DNA from: Theropithecus gelada
Lineage: Eukaryota > Chordata > Mammalia > Primates > Cercopithecidae
Length of the DNA stretch: 64,000 nucleotides
Direction of reading: 5' to 3'
Assembly: GCF_003255815.1 (NCBI RefSeq)
Contig: NC_037670.1
Span: 60,524,960 to 60,588,959 of the forward strand
The position numbers and the translations under genes are program-made. Of the stretch, positions 24,646 through 35,921 are shown in pieces (within the stretch, counting starts at the first letter, position 1; every line of letters begins with the position of its first letter). The notes under the pieces are model-generated. The model ran no database searches. It was given only the letters and a program-made list of their open reading frames with translations, and had not been told where the DNA came from.

Positions 24646-25919
24646 GGCTTTAGGACTTATATTTTACTTCTTTGATTTTCATATGTGGAAAATTTCCCAT
24701 ATGTAGAACATTTTTCCATTTTTTCTGCCATAATGGGGGATATTAAGAATTCAGAAACACCACTTTCAGAGAATTTGGCCTCACAATCTATAACTATCTG
24801 TGCAAATCTGCTTTCTCAGATGCCTGTAGGATGTCTGATAGAACCCTGCCCCAGAATCAGTAATGCCATCGAGAACTGCCTAGGGTCCTCCTGCTCCAAC
24901 TCTTTCTGTTTAAGATGCCTGACTGCAAAATGGAATGGGTCATTGAACCTCTTCAATCTGTCATTCTCAACAGAGCTATTTGTTGCCACATACTGGATAA
25001 CAGAATTGGCAGAGATACCATGTTAAACCTAAATCCTTAGATAATCAGAAATCCTCTGTTTCACCCTGCGAAAAATTTCACTGATACTCCAAGTGCGATC
25101 GTGCAATGATTTGATAATGGAGACTAAGACAAATATCACTAGTGCTTCCCTGCTTGTGACCCTAACACACAAGGCATCCCACAGAAAACTGGTTTTCGTG
25201 CCCCTTTAGATTTATTTTTTTCTGTGAAGAATTTAATGTTCAACCATGTACATGGGCAATTCTGTATTTTCATAAATGGGAAATAACTAAACTATATCTA
25301 CACCTTTTAATTTGCACTATAGAATAAAAGGGAATTTTCTGGCAGACATAACTCCAACTACATGGGTGTCTTTTGATAGAATGCTTCTCCTTGGCTCCTT
25401 TACATAAATATAAAAGAGAATAGAAATCATTCTCAAACATTATGTACTATAACAGAGTGTACTTCAAAAGCTATAGTTGCTCAGCAAACTTTTTCACATT
25501 CTCTTGCAGAAGTTGTTTTAGAAAAAGTGATTGCTTTGGTCTCTTTTTTGGCTCAAGAGAGGAAGTGCATGCAATAGCTCACCTCTGGCTACATTGGGAG
25601 AAATATGTCTGATATAGTAGAAACTCAGTTGTGAGAAATCTGGATCATTGTTAATATATTTGGATCATATATTAATCCGATCCTGAAAACCTTGCTGCTT
25701 AATCCAGATTATATTATTATAATCTAGATCTTTATTAATATATTTGATTCTAACTGTTTTGATTCCTGAGGACTCCTGATAAGGAGTATATTTTAGTTTC
25801 TTAATAGTATACTCCTAATAGTCATCATAATAGTCTCCTGGTGTCCCTATCCTCTCAGAATCTTAAACACTCATACATGGCCATCTGTTATACATCAAAT
25901 GGTTTTGCTAAGGTCACAG
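24646..25919. other. Intergenic DNA with an unexplained 113-aa frame
   Basis: It contains a plus-strand frame at 24685-25026 (113 aa, eight Cys, no domain I recognise) in a stretch less AT-rich than its surroundings. It may be part of a decayed retroviral internal region next to the LTR at 24344-24645, or chance. There is no support for a cellular gene. Confidence 0.35.
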
Positions 25920-26444
25920 TAATGAAAACATAACAAGAACATATAGGGATTGGATTAGCAATGTATTATAAAGAATAGGCTTAAACGATTATGAAGCCTG
26001 GCAAGTCCCAAGCTCTACAGGGTGAGCTGGCAAGCTGGAGACCCAGGAGAGCTGAAGGTGTTGTTGCAGTCTGCGTCCCAAGGTTTAAGAACCAGGAGAG
26101 CCAATGGTGAAATTATTGGCTAAAGGCCCAAAGACTCATCCCTGGAAGATTCAAAGTTTCTGTTTGAATCTAATGTTAGGAAGAAAGTTGATGTCCAGTT
26201 CTAAGACTGTCAGCCAAGAAGAATTCTCTCTTCATGGGAGATGGTCAAACTTTTCGCTCTATTCAGTTCTTCAAATGATTGGATGAGGCCCACCCACATT
26301 CAAGACAATCTGCTCTACGTAATCTACCTATTTAAATGTTAATCTCACCTCAAATACCCTTACAGAAATATCCAGAAAAATATTTTGACTAAATATCTGG
26401 GCACTTGGTGACCCAATCAACTTGACATAAAATTAGCCATCACA
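25920..26444 (-). mobile_element. MLT2-type LTR (ERVL), inverted
   Basis: Minus-strand MLT2 LTR. The plus strand reads 'agaacatataggga', 'gcctggcaagtcccaag', 'gcaagctggagacccagg', 'gattggatgaggcccacc', 'aaatgttaatctcacctc' and 'aactaaatatctgggc'-like sequence, and ends 'gccatcaca', the complement of the LTR start. It is related to the LTR at 15885-16343 but in the opposite orientation and independently diverged. The left end is approximate. Confidence 0.82.
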
Positions 26445-29358
26445 GACACTTACTTACCAACATAAATTTCAGAGTTGGCATTTATTTATTACTCTAAAAA
26501 TATGCATCAAATGCCTGCCGTATCTAATAAATAGTCTGTGCCCTGGATTACATAGCAAGATTGTTAGCATTCCACCCAAATCTCTTTGAATTACTTTTGA
26601 CCATCCTGTGGTCAAAACGACCTCTAGTTTTGGGGTCATTTTATTTCTCATGGCCTGCATGTGCAACTGTCATTAAAAGAAGGTCTGTAGGTTACTGGAG
26701 AGATTTTGCAGTTCATACAAGTAGAGATTCAAAAATGCATGGAAACTCATTTGTTCCCCTTTCCACCTCACCACCATGATCTTTAGTCAATGTCATGTTT
26801 ATGTGATAATATGAAAACCCAGATCTCTTTCTTTGAGTTGTGCCACACTTTCAGGTAGAATTTACAGTCCAGTGTTCACCAGTGGGAGATGGTTCAGACA
26901 GAGACTTTGGCAAAAACTGCATATTTTCTTGGCTTCTTCTCTTCCCTGGCCACTCTTGCTAGCTTGTCCTGTGAGCACTTTCTTATGAAACGTTCTTGAA
27001 AGTATTGTTTCTTGAATAAGGAAGGTGTGGGTGGTTAACCTTATGGAACTTCTATGCAAGGGAAAATAGCATCTTCTGTCTGCTCCTAGCCTAATCTGAG
27101 TTTGTGAATATTATTCCAGGTAATTTTGGCAGATACTTGTATCACCTTGAGGAATCTTAACTCAGTAAGTAAATATTTCCTACTAATTCATCAGTAAACT
27201 AAATTTCCATATTAAACTTTTTTTCCATCCTATATTTCTGGCGTTAATTGAGGACAAGGAGAAGATATTTTTAATTTGAAATTTTCATTTTTTTCTTAGA
27301 GACCTTAATGTAGCAGTTGCTCAGCCTGTGGAACTGTTAGCCTATGCTGTGCTGCATAAACTCATTAGCACCCAGAAACCATGCGCTCTGACAGGCTGAT
27401 GTTCCCCAAATAAACTAGAGAACCACTAAATAGAGATCACCTCTGCCTTACTCTCTCTTCGTTTCTGGCACACTGGAAGTACAAAGTGAATGCCTGTGCA
27501 TAATCATATTTAAAATAGGTGACATTACCAATTACAGTGTTCTAAATGTCACACAGTTCTTTTCACTCCTCCCCAGCTCCACACTTTAGACACCTGCTCT
27601 CAAAATGTTCTTGTCCTCATAACAATGTGGAAAATAGCTGAGAATCTAGAATGTTAAGAGGTACAAGGGACATTAAAATTTATCCAATTTTACACCTCAT
27701 TTCACAGTTTGTTGCAGGCATGGGAAAATAAGCCACTGATGGAATTAGATGTCTAACTTTAGTCTTGTGTAAATTATGGAAATTACAGTTTTGCTATATA
27801 AAATGAGTTGTCACAGGCTCACATACATATAGGGAAATAAAAGTTTCCATGTGACCTTGTCTTGACTTATCAGTCTTTGGATTTAGCTGAGAGTTTAAGG
27901 ACCAGACTTATTCCTCCAAAGTTAATATCCAGAGTAAGCCTTAAAGTGGTATGTGGCACAAACTGGTATGGAAGAGGTTCAAGGAATAAATCATGGGAAG
28001 AATGTGCACTAGGAGTGAAGAAGGCATAAGTAGCAGGGTTTTCAGGAGAGACCGGAACCTGATCATGGGTCCATTTCTACACAGAGTAGAACTTCCATTA
28101 TTAAGTGGAAAGTGGAGATTGTTGACAGCTATGCAGAAAGGAAACAGCATGATCACATTCGTGTTTTAGATCCCATTCATTTCTCACATGTTCTGAGAAC
28201 TTACAAAGTTCAATGAATTTGAGGTATATAACACAGATTAGCATGAAATTTCAGAGGCAGAAGATGTTATTTCCAGTTGGCAGAAACCAGGAAAGAATCG
28301 TGGATTATTAAAAGATTCTTATAATGGGCCTTGTAGATGAAAGGACAAAATTTTGAAATAGCAATTCGAGTAAAGACAGATCTTCTCTGGCTGGCTTGTG
28401 GTGTTGAAGAGAAGTGAAGATTCTTGTAAGATGAGTTGATGGCAGGTTTCCTGGCAGCCTACTATATAAACAAACAAGCAAACAAAAATATTTGTAATCC
28501 TTGAACAATTACAATGGAAAGCAGCTATATTATAATAGTAAATTTATAAGAGACAAGGTCGCATGTATTGCAGCAACAGCTTTTATTTAATGTCATACTT
28601 TGCTTTCCACACTTTATATAATAAATAAATAAAAACCAAGGTTAATCTCTTCATCCTTTTTGATCTATCATGTAAATATAGGCTGCATTGTTCAATTTTC
28701 TCTGTAAAAAATACTAAAGTAAAACCATTCTTCCAAGTCTTGATTTCCTGCAAGCCCAATTAGTCTGAAAAGATACCCTAATTTTACCTCAAAAATCAGA
28801 TCGGCTAAAAGCCTGTTAACCACTCTTGGACTCCTTTCAGTCACTGATGGAGTAAGGTTCTTTTCCATATTCTCTCCTCAAGAAACAAGCAGGACAGACT
28901 ATTGATTACTGGTATATGGTATAATTCCTTAAAAGCACAATGTCATTTTTACCTTTAAATCCCAGCTCCTAGCAGATTCGCATAATAAATAAATTAAAGT
29001 TAATTCTTAATAAATATACTTGTTAATTATGGGTAGAGATACTAACCATTAACTGAGTTTTAATATTTTACAGTTTACTATGGCTTGGCTATTTTTCCTT
29101 ATGACTGTGACAACTTCCAGGGCTCTATGCTACATTTAATATTATAGTATATAGTTATATACTGAGGATATCATTACACACTGTGCATCATTTCAAATCA
29201 TATAATATTTTACTCTACAGAAGCAAATCTATTAGAACTCCCTCAAATAATAAAAACTAAGGAATAAGATCATATCAGCAGAAACAAAGAAATTATTCTT
29301 TCTTCAAATGAGGCCTGAATCACATTCTGAGTTTTTTGATAACCAAGAAAACACATCA
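26445..29358. other. Intergenic DNA, no gene recognised
   Basis: About 2.9 kb of AT-rich sequence with frames of 60-72 aa only. The part at about 27900-28440 has a faint resemblance to old interspersed repeats ('cagcatgatcacattcgtg'), which I cannot assign. No exon, promoter or RNA gene is supported. Confidence 0.4.
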
Positions 29359-29362
29359 CACA

Positions 29363-29402
<40 letters not shown>
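29359..29402. repeat. (CA)n microsatellite
   Basis: Near-perfect cacaca run of about 40 bp, 49 bp before the target site of the full-length L1. Confidence 0.95.
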
Positions 29403-29406
<4 letters not shown>

Positions 29407-29451
29407 TTGATCACTTTGGGGACTTTCATCTAATCAAAGAAGAAAATTTGG

Positions 29452-30337
29452 GGGGCGGAGCAAGATGGCCGAATAGGGACAGCTCCAGTCTCCAACTCCC
29501 AGCGCGAGCGACACAGAAGACTGGTGATTTCTGCATTTTCAACTGAGGTACTGGGTTCATCTCACTGGGGAGTGCCGGATGATCGGTGCTGGTCAGCTGC
29601 TGCAGCCCGACCAGCGAGAGCTCTCGCTGAAGCAGGGCGAGGCATCGCCTCACCTGGGAAGCGCAAGGGGGAAGGGAATCCCTTTTCCTAGCCAGGGGAA
29701 CTGAGACACACAACACCTGGAAAATCGGGTAACTCCCACCCCAATATTGCGCTTTAAGCAAACAGGCACACCAGGAGAGCATATCCCACACCTGGCCGGG
29801 AGGGTCCCACACCCACGGAGCCTCCCTCATTGCTAGCACAGCAGTCTGTGATCTACCGGCAAGGCAGCAGCGAGGCTGGGGGAGGGGCGCCCGCCATTGC
29901 TGAGGCTTAAGTAGGTAAACAAAGCTGCTGGGAAGCTCGAACTGGGTGGAGCTCACAGCAGCTCAAGGAAACCTGCCTATCTCTGTAGACTCCACCTCTG
30001 GGGACAGGGCACAGCTACACAACAACAACAACAACAACAACAAAAAAGCAGCAGAAACCTCTGCAGACACAAACGACTCTGTCTGACAGCTTTGAAGAGA
30101 GCAGTGGATCTCCCAACACGGAGGTTGAGATCTGAGAAGGGACAGACTGCCTGCTCAAGCGGGTCCCTGACCCCTGAGTAGCCTAACTGGGAGACATCCC
30201 CCACTAGGGGCAGTCTGACACCCCACACCTCACAGGGTGGAGTACACCCCTGAGAGGAAGCTTCCAAAGCAAGAATCAGACAGGTACACTCGCTGTTCAG
30301 AAATATTCTATCTTCTGCAGCCTCTGCTGCTGATACC
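29452..30337 (+). promoter_or_regulatory. L1 5' UTR and internal promoter, first part
   Basis: The promoter-bearing part of the L1 5' UTR, with the YY1-type box caagatggcc at 29461-29470, known to set the L1 transcription start. The nested LTR interrupts it after 'gctgctgatacc' (30337). The last 164 bp of the UTR (30851-31014) resume beyond the LTR. A long minus-strand frame (29426-29956, 176 aa) crosses this region. Confidence 0.85.
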
Positions 30338-30452
30338 TGTTTTAATTTAAATTAATTTAGCACTAACTGTTTTGATTTCATTTAATGTAACTTAATTTAG
30401 GAGAGCTAAGTAATTAAACATGAGGCCAAAGTACATAAGAAAGTGGCAGTCT

Positions 30453-30458
30453 TTTATT
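30453..30458 (-). terminator. Polyadenylation signal of the nested LTR
   Basis: AATAAA on the minus strand, followed by U5-like AT-rich sequence to 30338. With the TATA-like box about 150 bp upstream on the same strand, this gives a compact U3-R-U5 layout. Confidence 0.75.
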
Positions 30459-30473
30459 GCAAATATGCATACA

Positions 30474-30579
30474 CTCTCGGACGAGGTTCTCTGGTCCTCA
30501 GGTGTGGGGGGCCAGGGAAGTCGCACCGGCGCTCTCGGGTGATGTTCTCCGGTCCACAAATGCGGGGGCCGAAGAAGTC
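30474..30579. repeat. Imperfect ~48-bp direct repeat in the LTR
   Basis: Units at 30474-30522 and 30532-30579 share the pattern ctctcgg, gttctc, ggtcc, tg.ggggg and aagtc in the same order and spacing. They lie between the TATA-like box and the polyadenylation signal, so the R segment seems internally duplicated. Confidence 0.75.
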
Positions 30580-30742
30580 ACGCTGGCTCCTGCCAGTGGC
30601 AGACTTTTATGCATTGGTACTGGAAGGGGGAGGGCAGTGGGCAGGATAAGGGCGTGATAGGGGCGTCTCCATAGGCGTGGCCGGGTAAGTTTTGATCTCT
30701 TCGGATTGACATCACCTGGAGCATGCTCGGTTGATCTGCATC

Positions 30743-30758
30743 TTCCCGCGCGCGGGAA
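30743..30758. promoter_or_regulatory. 16-bp palindrome, E2F-like, in LTR U3
   Basis: ttcccgcgcgcgggaa is a perfect 16-bp palindrome about 140 bp upstream of the TATA-like box of the minus-strand LTR. Both arms fit the E2F-type TTCCCGC core. Binding is inferred from the motif only. Confidence 0.55.
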
Positions 30759-31014
30759 AGTTGGTGAGGAAGAACCCGGAAGCAACATGGATTATGCCTT
30801 CTTGTTCACCTTCCTCCATCTTGTCCTTTCTCCTTCACCCAAACAATACCCAGGCAAACAGGGTCTGGAGTGGACCTCAAGCAATCTCCAGCAGACCTAC
30901 AGCTGAGGGTCCTGACTGTTAGAAGGAAAACTATCAAACAGGAAGGACACCTACACCAAAACCCCATCAGTACATCACCATCATCAAAGACCAGAGGCAG
31001 ATAAAACCACAAAG

Positions 31015-32031
31015 ATGGGGAAAAAGCAGGGCAGAAAAGCTGGAAATTCAAAAAATAAGAGCACATCTCCCCCGGCAAAGGAGCGCAGCTCATCGCCAGC
31101 AACGGATCAAAGCTGGACGGAGAATGACTTTGACGAGATGAGAGAAGAAGGCTTCAGTCCATCAAATTTCTCAGAGCTAAAGGAGGAATTACGTACCCAG
31201 CGCAAAGAAACTAAAAATCTTGAAAAAAAAGTGGAAGAATTGACGGCTAGAGTAATTAATGCAGAGAAGGTCATAAACGAAATGAAAGAGATGAAAACCA
31301 TGACACGAGAAATACGTGACAAATGCACAAGCTTCAGTAACCGACTTGATCAACTGGAAGAAAGAGTATCAGCGATTGAGGATCAAATGAATGAAATGAA
31401 GCGAGAAGAGAAACCAAAAGAAAAAAGAAGAAAAAGAAATGAACAAAGCCTGCAAGAAGTATGGGATTATGTAAAAAGACCAAATCTACGTCTGATTGGG
31501 GTGCCTGAAAGTGAGGGGGAAAATGGAACCAAGTTGGAAAACACTCTTCAGGATATCATCCAGGAGAACTTCCCCAACCTAGTAGGGCAGGCCAACATTC
31601 AAATCCAGGAAATACAGAGAACGCCACAAAGATACTCCTCCAGAAGAGCAACTCCAAGACACATAATTGCCAGATTCACCAAAGTTGAAATGAAGGAAAA
31701 CATCTTAAGGGCAGCCAGAGAGAAAGGTCGGGTTACCCACAAAGGGAAGCCCATCAGACTCACAGCAGATCTCTCGGCAGAAACTCTCCAAGCCAGAAGA
31801 GAGTGGGGGCCAATATTCAACATTCTTAAAGAAAAGAATTTTAAACCCAGAATTTCATATCCAGCCAAACTAAGTTTCATAAGTGAAGGAGAAATAAAAT
31901 CCTTTACAGATAAGCAAATGCTTAGAGATTTTGTCACCACTAGGCCTGCCTTACAAGAGACCCTGAAGGAAGCACTCAACATGGAAAGGAACAACCGGTA
32001 CCAGCCATCTCAAAAACATGCCAAAATGTAA
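31015..32031 (+). CDS. L1 ORF1 protein, intact (338 aa)
   Basis: Encodes the L1 RNA-binding protein, a trimeric nucleic-acid chaperone that coats L1 RNA in cytoplasmic particles and is needed for retrotransposition. The 338-aa length matches primate ORF1p. Visible parts: a basic N-terminus (MGKKQGRKAG), a long charged coiled coil at about 50-153 with leucine heptads, an RRM-like domain at about 157-252 with REKGR at 235-239, and a C-terminal domain with the Arg pair 261-262 (known to matter for RNA binding) and YPAKLSF at 282-288. There is no internal stop. ORF2 follows after 63 bp, the standard bicistronic spacing. Expression may be affected by the LTR between promoter and ORF1. Confidence 0.96.
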   Translation: MGKKQGRKAGNSKNKSTSPPAKERSSSPATDQSWTENDFDEMREEGFSPSNFSELKEELRTQRKETKNLEKKVEELTARVINAEKVINEMKEMKTMTREIRDKCTSFSNRLDQLEERVSAIEDQMNEMKREEKPKEKRRKRNEQSLQEVWDYVKRPNLRLIGVPESEGENGTKLENTLQDIIQENFPNLVGQANIQIQEIQRTPQRYSSRRATPRHIIARFTKVEMKENILRAAREKGRVTHKGKPIRLTADLSAETLQARREWGPIFNILKEKNFKPRISYPAKLSFISEGEIKSFTDKQMLRDFVTTRPALQETLKEALNMERNNRYQPSQKHAKM

Positions 32032-32094
32032 AGACCATCGAGGCTAGGAAGAAACTGCATCAACTAATGAGCAAAATAACCAGTTAATATCATA

Positions 32095-35000
32095 ATGGCA
32101 GGATCAAGTTCACACATAACAATCTTAACCTTAAATGTAAATGGACTAAATGCTCCAATTAAGAGACACAGACTGGCAAACTGGATAAAGAGTCAAGACC
32201 CATCAGTCTGCTGTATTCAGGAGACCCATCTCACACGCAGAGACATACATAGGCTCAAAATAAAGGGATGGAGGAAGATTTACCAAGCAAATGGAGAACA
32301 AAAAAAAGCGGGGGTTGCAATCCTAGTCTCTGATAAAACAGACTTTAAACCATCAAAGATCAAAAGAGACAAAGAAGGCCATTACATAATGGTAAAGGGA
32401 TCAATTCAACAGGAAGAGCTAACTATCCTAAATATATATGCACCCAATACAGGAGCACCCAGATTCATAAAGCAAGTCCTTAAAGACTTACAAAGAGACT
32501 TAGACTCCCATACAATAATAATGGGAGACTTCAACACTCCACTGTCAACATTAGACAGATCAACAAGACAGAAAGTTAACAAGGATATCCAGGAATTGAA
32601 CTCATCTCTGCAGCAAGCAGACCTAATAGACATCTATAGAACTCTCCACCCCAAATCAACAGAATATACATTCTTCTCAGCACCACATCGTACTTACTCC
32701 AAAATTGACCATATAATTGGAAGTAAAGCACTCCTCAGCAAATGTACAAGAACAGAAATTATAACAAACTGTCTCTCAGACCACAGTGCAATCAAACTAG
32801 AACTCAGGACTAAGAAGCTCAATCAAAACCGCTCCACTACATGGAAACTGAACAACCTGCTCCTGAATGACTACTGGGTACATAACGAAATGAAGGCAGA
32901 AATAAAGATGTTCTTTGAAACCAATGAGAACAAAGATACAACATACCAGAATCTCTGGGACACATTTAAAGCAGTGTGTAGAGGGAAATTTATAGCACTA
33001 AATGCCCACAAGAGAAAGCAGGAAAGATCAAAAATTGACACTCTAACATCGCAATTAAAAGAACTAGAGAAGCAAGAGCAAACACATTCGAAAGCTAGCA
33101 GAAGGCAAGAAATAACTAAGATCAGAGCAGAACTGAAGGAGATAGAGACACAAAAAACCCTCCAAAAAATCAATGAATCCAGGAGTTGGTTTTTTGAAAA
33201 GATCAACAAAATTGACAGACCACTAGCAAGACTAATAAAGAAGAAAAGAGAGAAGAATCAAATCGACGCAATAAAAAATGATAAAGGGGATATCACCACC
33301 GACCCCACAGAAATACAAACTACCATCAGAGAATACTATAAACACCTCTACGCAAATAAACTGGAAAACCTAGAAGAAATGGATAATTTCCTGGACACTT
33401 ACACTCTTCCAAGACTAAACCAGGAAGAAGTTGAATCCCTGAATAGACCAATAGTAGGCTCTGAAACTGAGGCAATAATTAATAGCGTACCAACCAAAAA
33501 AAGTCCAGGACCAGATGGATTCACAGCTGAATTCTACCAGAGGTATAAGGAGGAGTTGGTACCATTCCTTCTGAAACTATTCCAATCAATAGAAAAAGAG
33601 GGAATCCTCCCTAACTCATTTTATGAGGCCAACATCATCCTGATACCAAAGCCTGGCAGAGATACAACAAAAAAAGAGAATTTTAGACCAATATCCCTGA
33701 TGAACATCGATGCAAAAATCCTCAATAAAATACTGGCAAACCGGATTCAGCAACACATCAAAAAGCTTATCCACCATGATCAAGTGGGCTTCATCCCTGG
33801 GATGCAAGGCTGGTTCAACATTCGCAAATCAATAAACATAATCCAGCATATAAACAGAACCAAAGACAAGAACCACATGATTATTTCAATAGATGCAGAA
33901 AAGGCTTTTGACAAAATTCAACAGCCCTTCATGCTAAAAACGCTCAATAAATTCGGTATTGATGGAACGTACCTCAAAATAATAAGAGCTATTTATGACA
34001 AACCCACAGCCAATATCATACTGAATGGGCAAAAACTGGAAAAATTCCCTTTGAAAACTGGCACAAGACAGGGATGCCCTCTCTCACCACTCCTATTCAA
34101 CATAGTGTTGGAAGTTCTGGCTAGGGCAATTAGGCAAGAGAAAGAAATCAGGGGTATTCAGTTAGGAAAAGAAGAAGTCAAATTGTCCCTCTTTGCAGAT
34201 GACATGATTGTATATTTAGAAAACCCCATTGTCTCAGCCCAAAATCTCCTTAAGCTGATAAGCAACTTCAGCAAAGTCTCAGGATACAAAATTAATGTGC
34301 AAAAATCACAAGCATTCTTATACACTAGTAACAGACAAACAGAGAGCCAAATCATGAATGAACTTCCATTCACAATTGCTTCAAAGAGAATAAAATACCT
34401 AGGAATCCAACTTACAAGGGATGTAAAGGACCTCTTCAAGGAGAACTACAAACCACTGCTCAGTGAAATAAAAGAGGACACAAACAAATGGAAGAACATA
34501 CCATGCTCATGGATAGGAAGAATCAATATCGTGAAAATGGCCATACTGCCCAAGGTAATTTATAGATTCAATGCCATCCCCATCAAGCTACCAATGAGTT
34601 TCTTCACAGAATTGGAAAAAACTGCTTTAAAGTTCATATGGAACCAAAAAAGAGGCTGCATCTCCAAGACAATCCTAAGTCAAAAGAACAAAGCTGGAGG
34701 CATCACGCTACCTGACTTCAAACTATACTACAAGGCTACAGTAACCAAAACAGCATGGTACTGGTACCAAAACAGAGATATAGACCAATGGAACAGAACA
34801 GAGTCCTCAGAAATAATACCACACATCTACAGCCATCTGATCTTTGACAAACCTGAGAAAAACAAGAAATGGGGAAAGGATTCCCTATTTAATAAATGGT
34901 GCTGGGAAAATTGGCTAGCCATAAGTAGAAAGCTGAAACTGGATCCTTTCCTTACTCCTTATACGAAAATTAATTCAAGATGGATTAGAGACTTAATTGT

Positions 35001-35921
35001 AGACCTAATACCATAAAAATCCTAGAGGAAAACCTAGGTAGTACCATTCAGGACATAGGCATGGGCAAAGACTTCATGTCTAAAACACCAAAAGCAACGG
35101 CAGCAAAAGCTAAAATTGACAAATGGGATCTCATTAAACTAAAGAGCTTCTGCACAGCAAAAGAAACTACCATCAGAGTGAACAGGCAACCTACAGAATG
35201 GGAGAAAATGTTTGCAATCTACTCATCTGACAAAGGGCTAATATCCAGAACCTACAAAGAACTCAAACAAATTTACAAGAAAAAAACAAACAACCCCATC
35301 AAAAAGTGGGCAAAGGATATGAACAGACATTTCTCAAAAGAAGACATTCATACAGCCAACAGACATATGAAAAAATGCTCATCATCACTGGCCATCAGAG
35401 AAATGCAAATCAAAACCACAATGAGATACCATCTCACACCAGTTAGAATGGCGATCATTAAAAAGTCAGGAAACAACAGGTGCTGGAGAGGATGTGGAGA
35501 AATAGGAACACTTTTACACTGTTGGTGGGATTGTAAACTAGTTCAACCATTATGGAAAACAGTATGGCGATTCCTCAAGGATCTAGAACTAGATGTACCA
35601 TATGACCCAGCCATCCCATTACTGGGGATATACCCAAAGGATTATAAATTATGCTGCTATAAAGACACATGCACACGTATGTTTATTGCAGCACTATTCA
35701 CAATAGCAAAGAATTGGAATCAACCCAAATGTCCATCAGTGACAGATTGGATTAAAAAAATGTGGCACATATACACCATGGAATACTATGCAGCCATAAA
35801 AAAGGATGAGTTTGCGTCCTTTGTAGGGACATGGATGCAGCTGGGAACCATCATTCTTAGCAAACTATCACAAGAACAGAAAACCAAACACCGCATGTTC
35901 TCACTCATAGGTGGGAACTGA
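32095..35921 (+). pseudogene. L1 ORF2, one frameshift from full length
   Basis: ORF2 encodes the L1 endonuclease-reverse transcriptase, which nicks TTTT/AA sites and primes cDNA synthesis there. The first 973 codons are open (32095-35016). Endonuclease residues N14, E43, Y115, D145, N147 and the SDH motif near residue 230 are present, and the reverse transcriptase FADD motif lies at 700-703. A net one-base deletion near 34998-35004 shifts the frame, giving a stop at 35014-35016. The rest (from about 35010, open as 35061-35921) continues in another frame and holds the Cys-rich CWRGCGE...HCWWDC segment. The total span of 3827 nt is one base short of the usual 1275 codons plus stop. The truncated product could keep endonuclease and RT cores but lacks the C-terminal domain. 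Confidence 0.95.

Larger units (their letters stand above)
30338..30845 (-). mobile_element. Retroviral solo LTR nested in L1 5' UTR
   Basis: A 508-bp block with TG...CA ends (tgttttaattt to acccaaaca) is bounded by a perfect 5-bp duplication, atacc, at 30333-30337 and 30846-30850. Removing it restores the L1 5' UTR. Minus orientation follows from AATAAA on the minus strand (plus-strand tttatt, 30453-30458) and a TATA-like gcataaaagt on the minus strand (about 30604-30613). It is rich in G+C and CpG, unlike its surroundings. No viral coding sequence is present, so it is a solo LTR. I cannot fix the family; a gammaretrovirus-like ERV of Old World monkeys is my guess. Confidence 0.88.
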
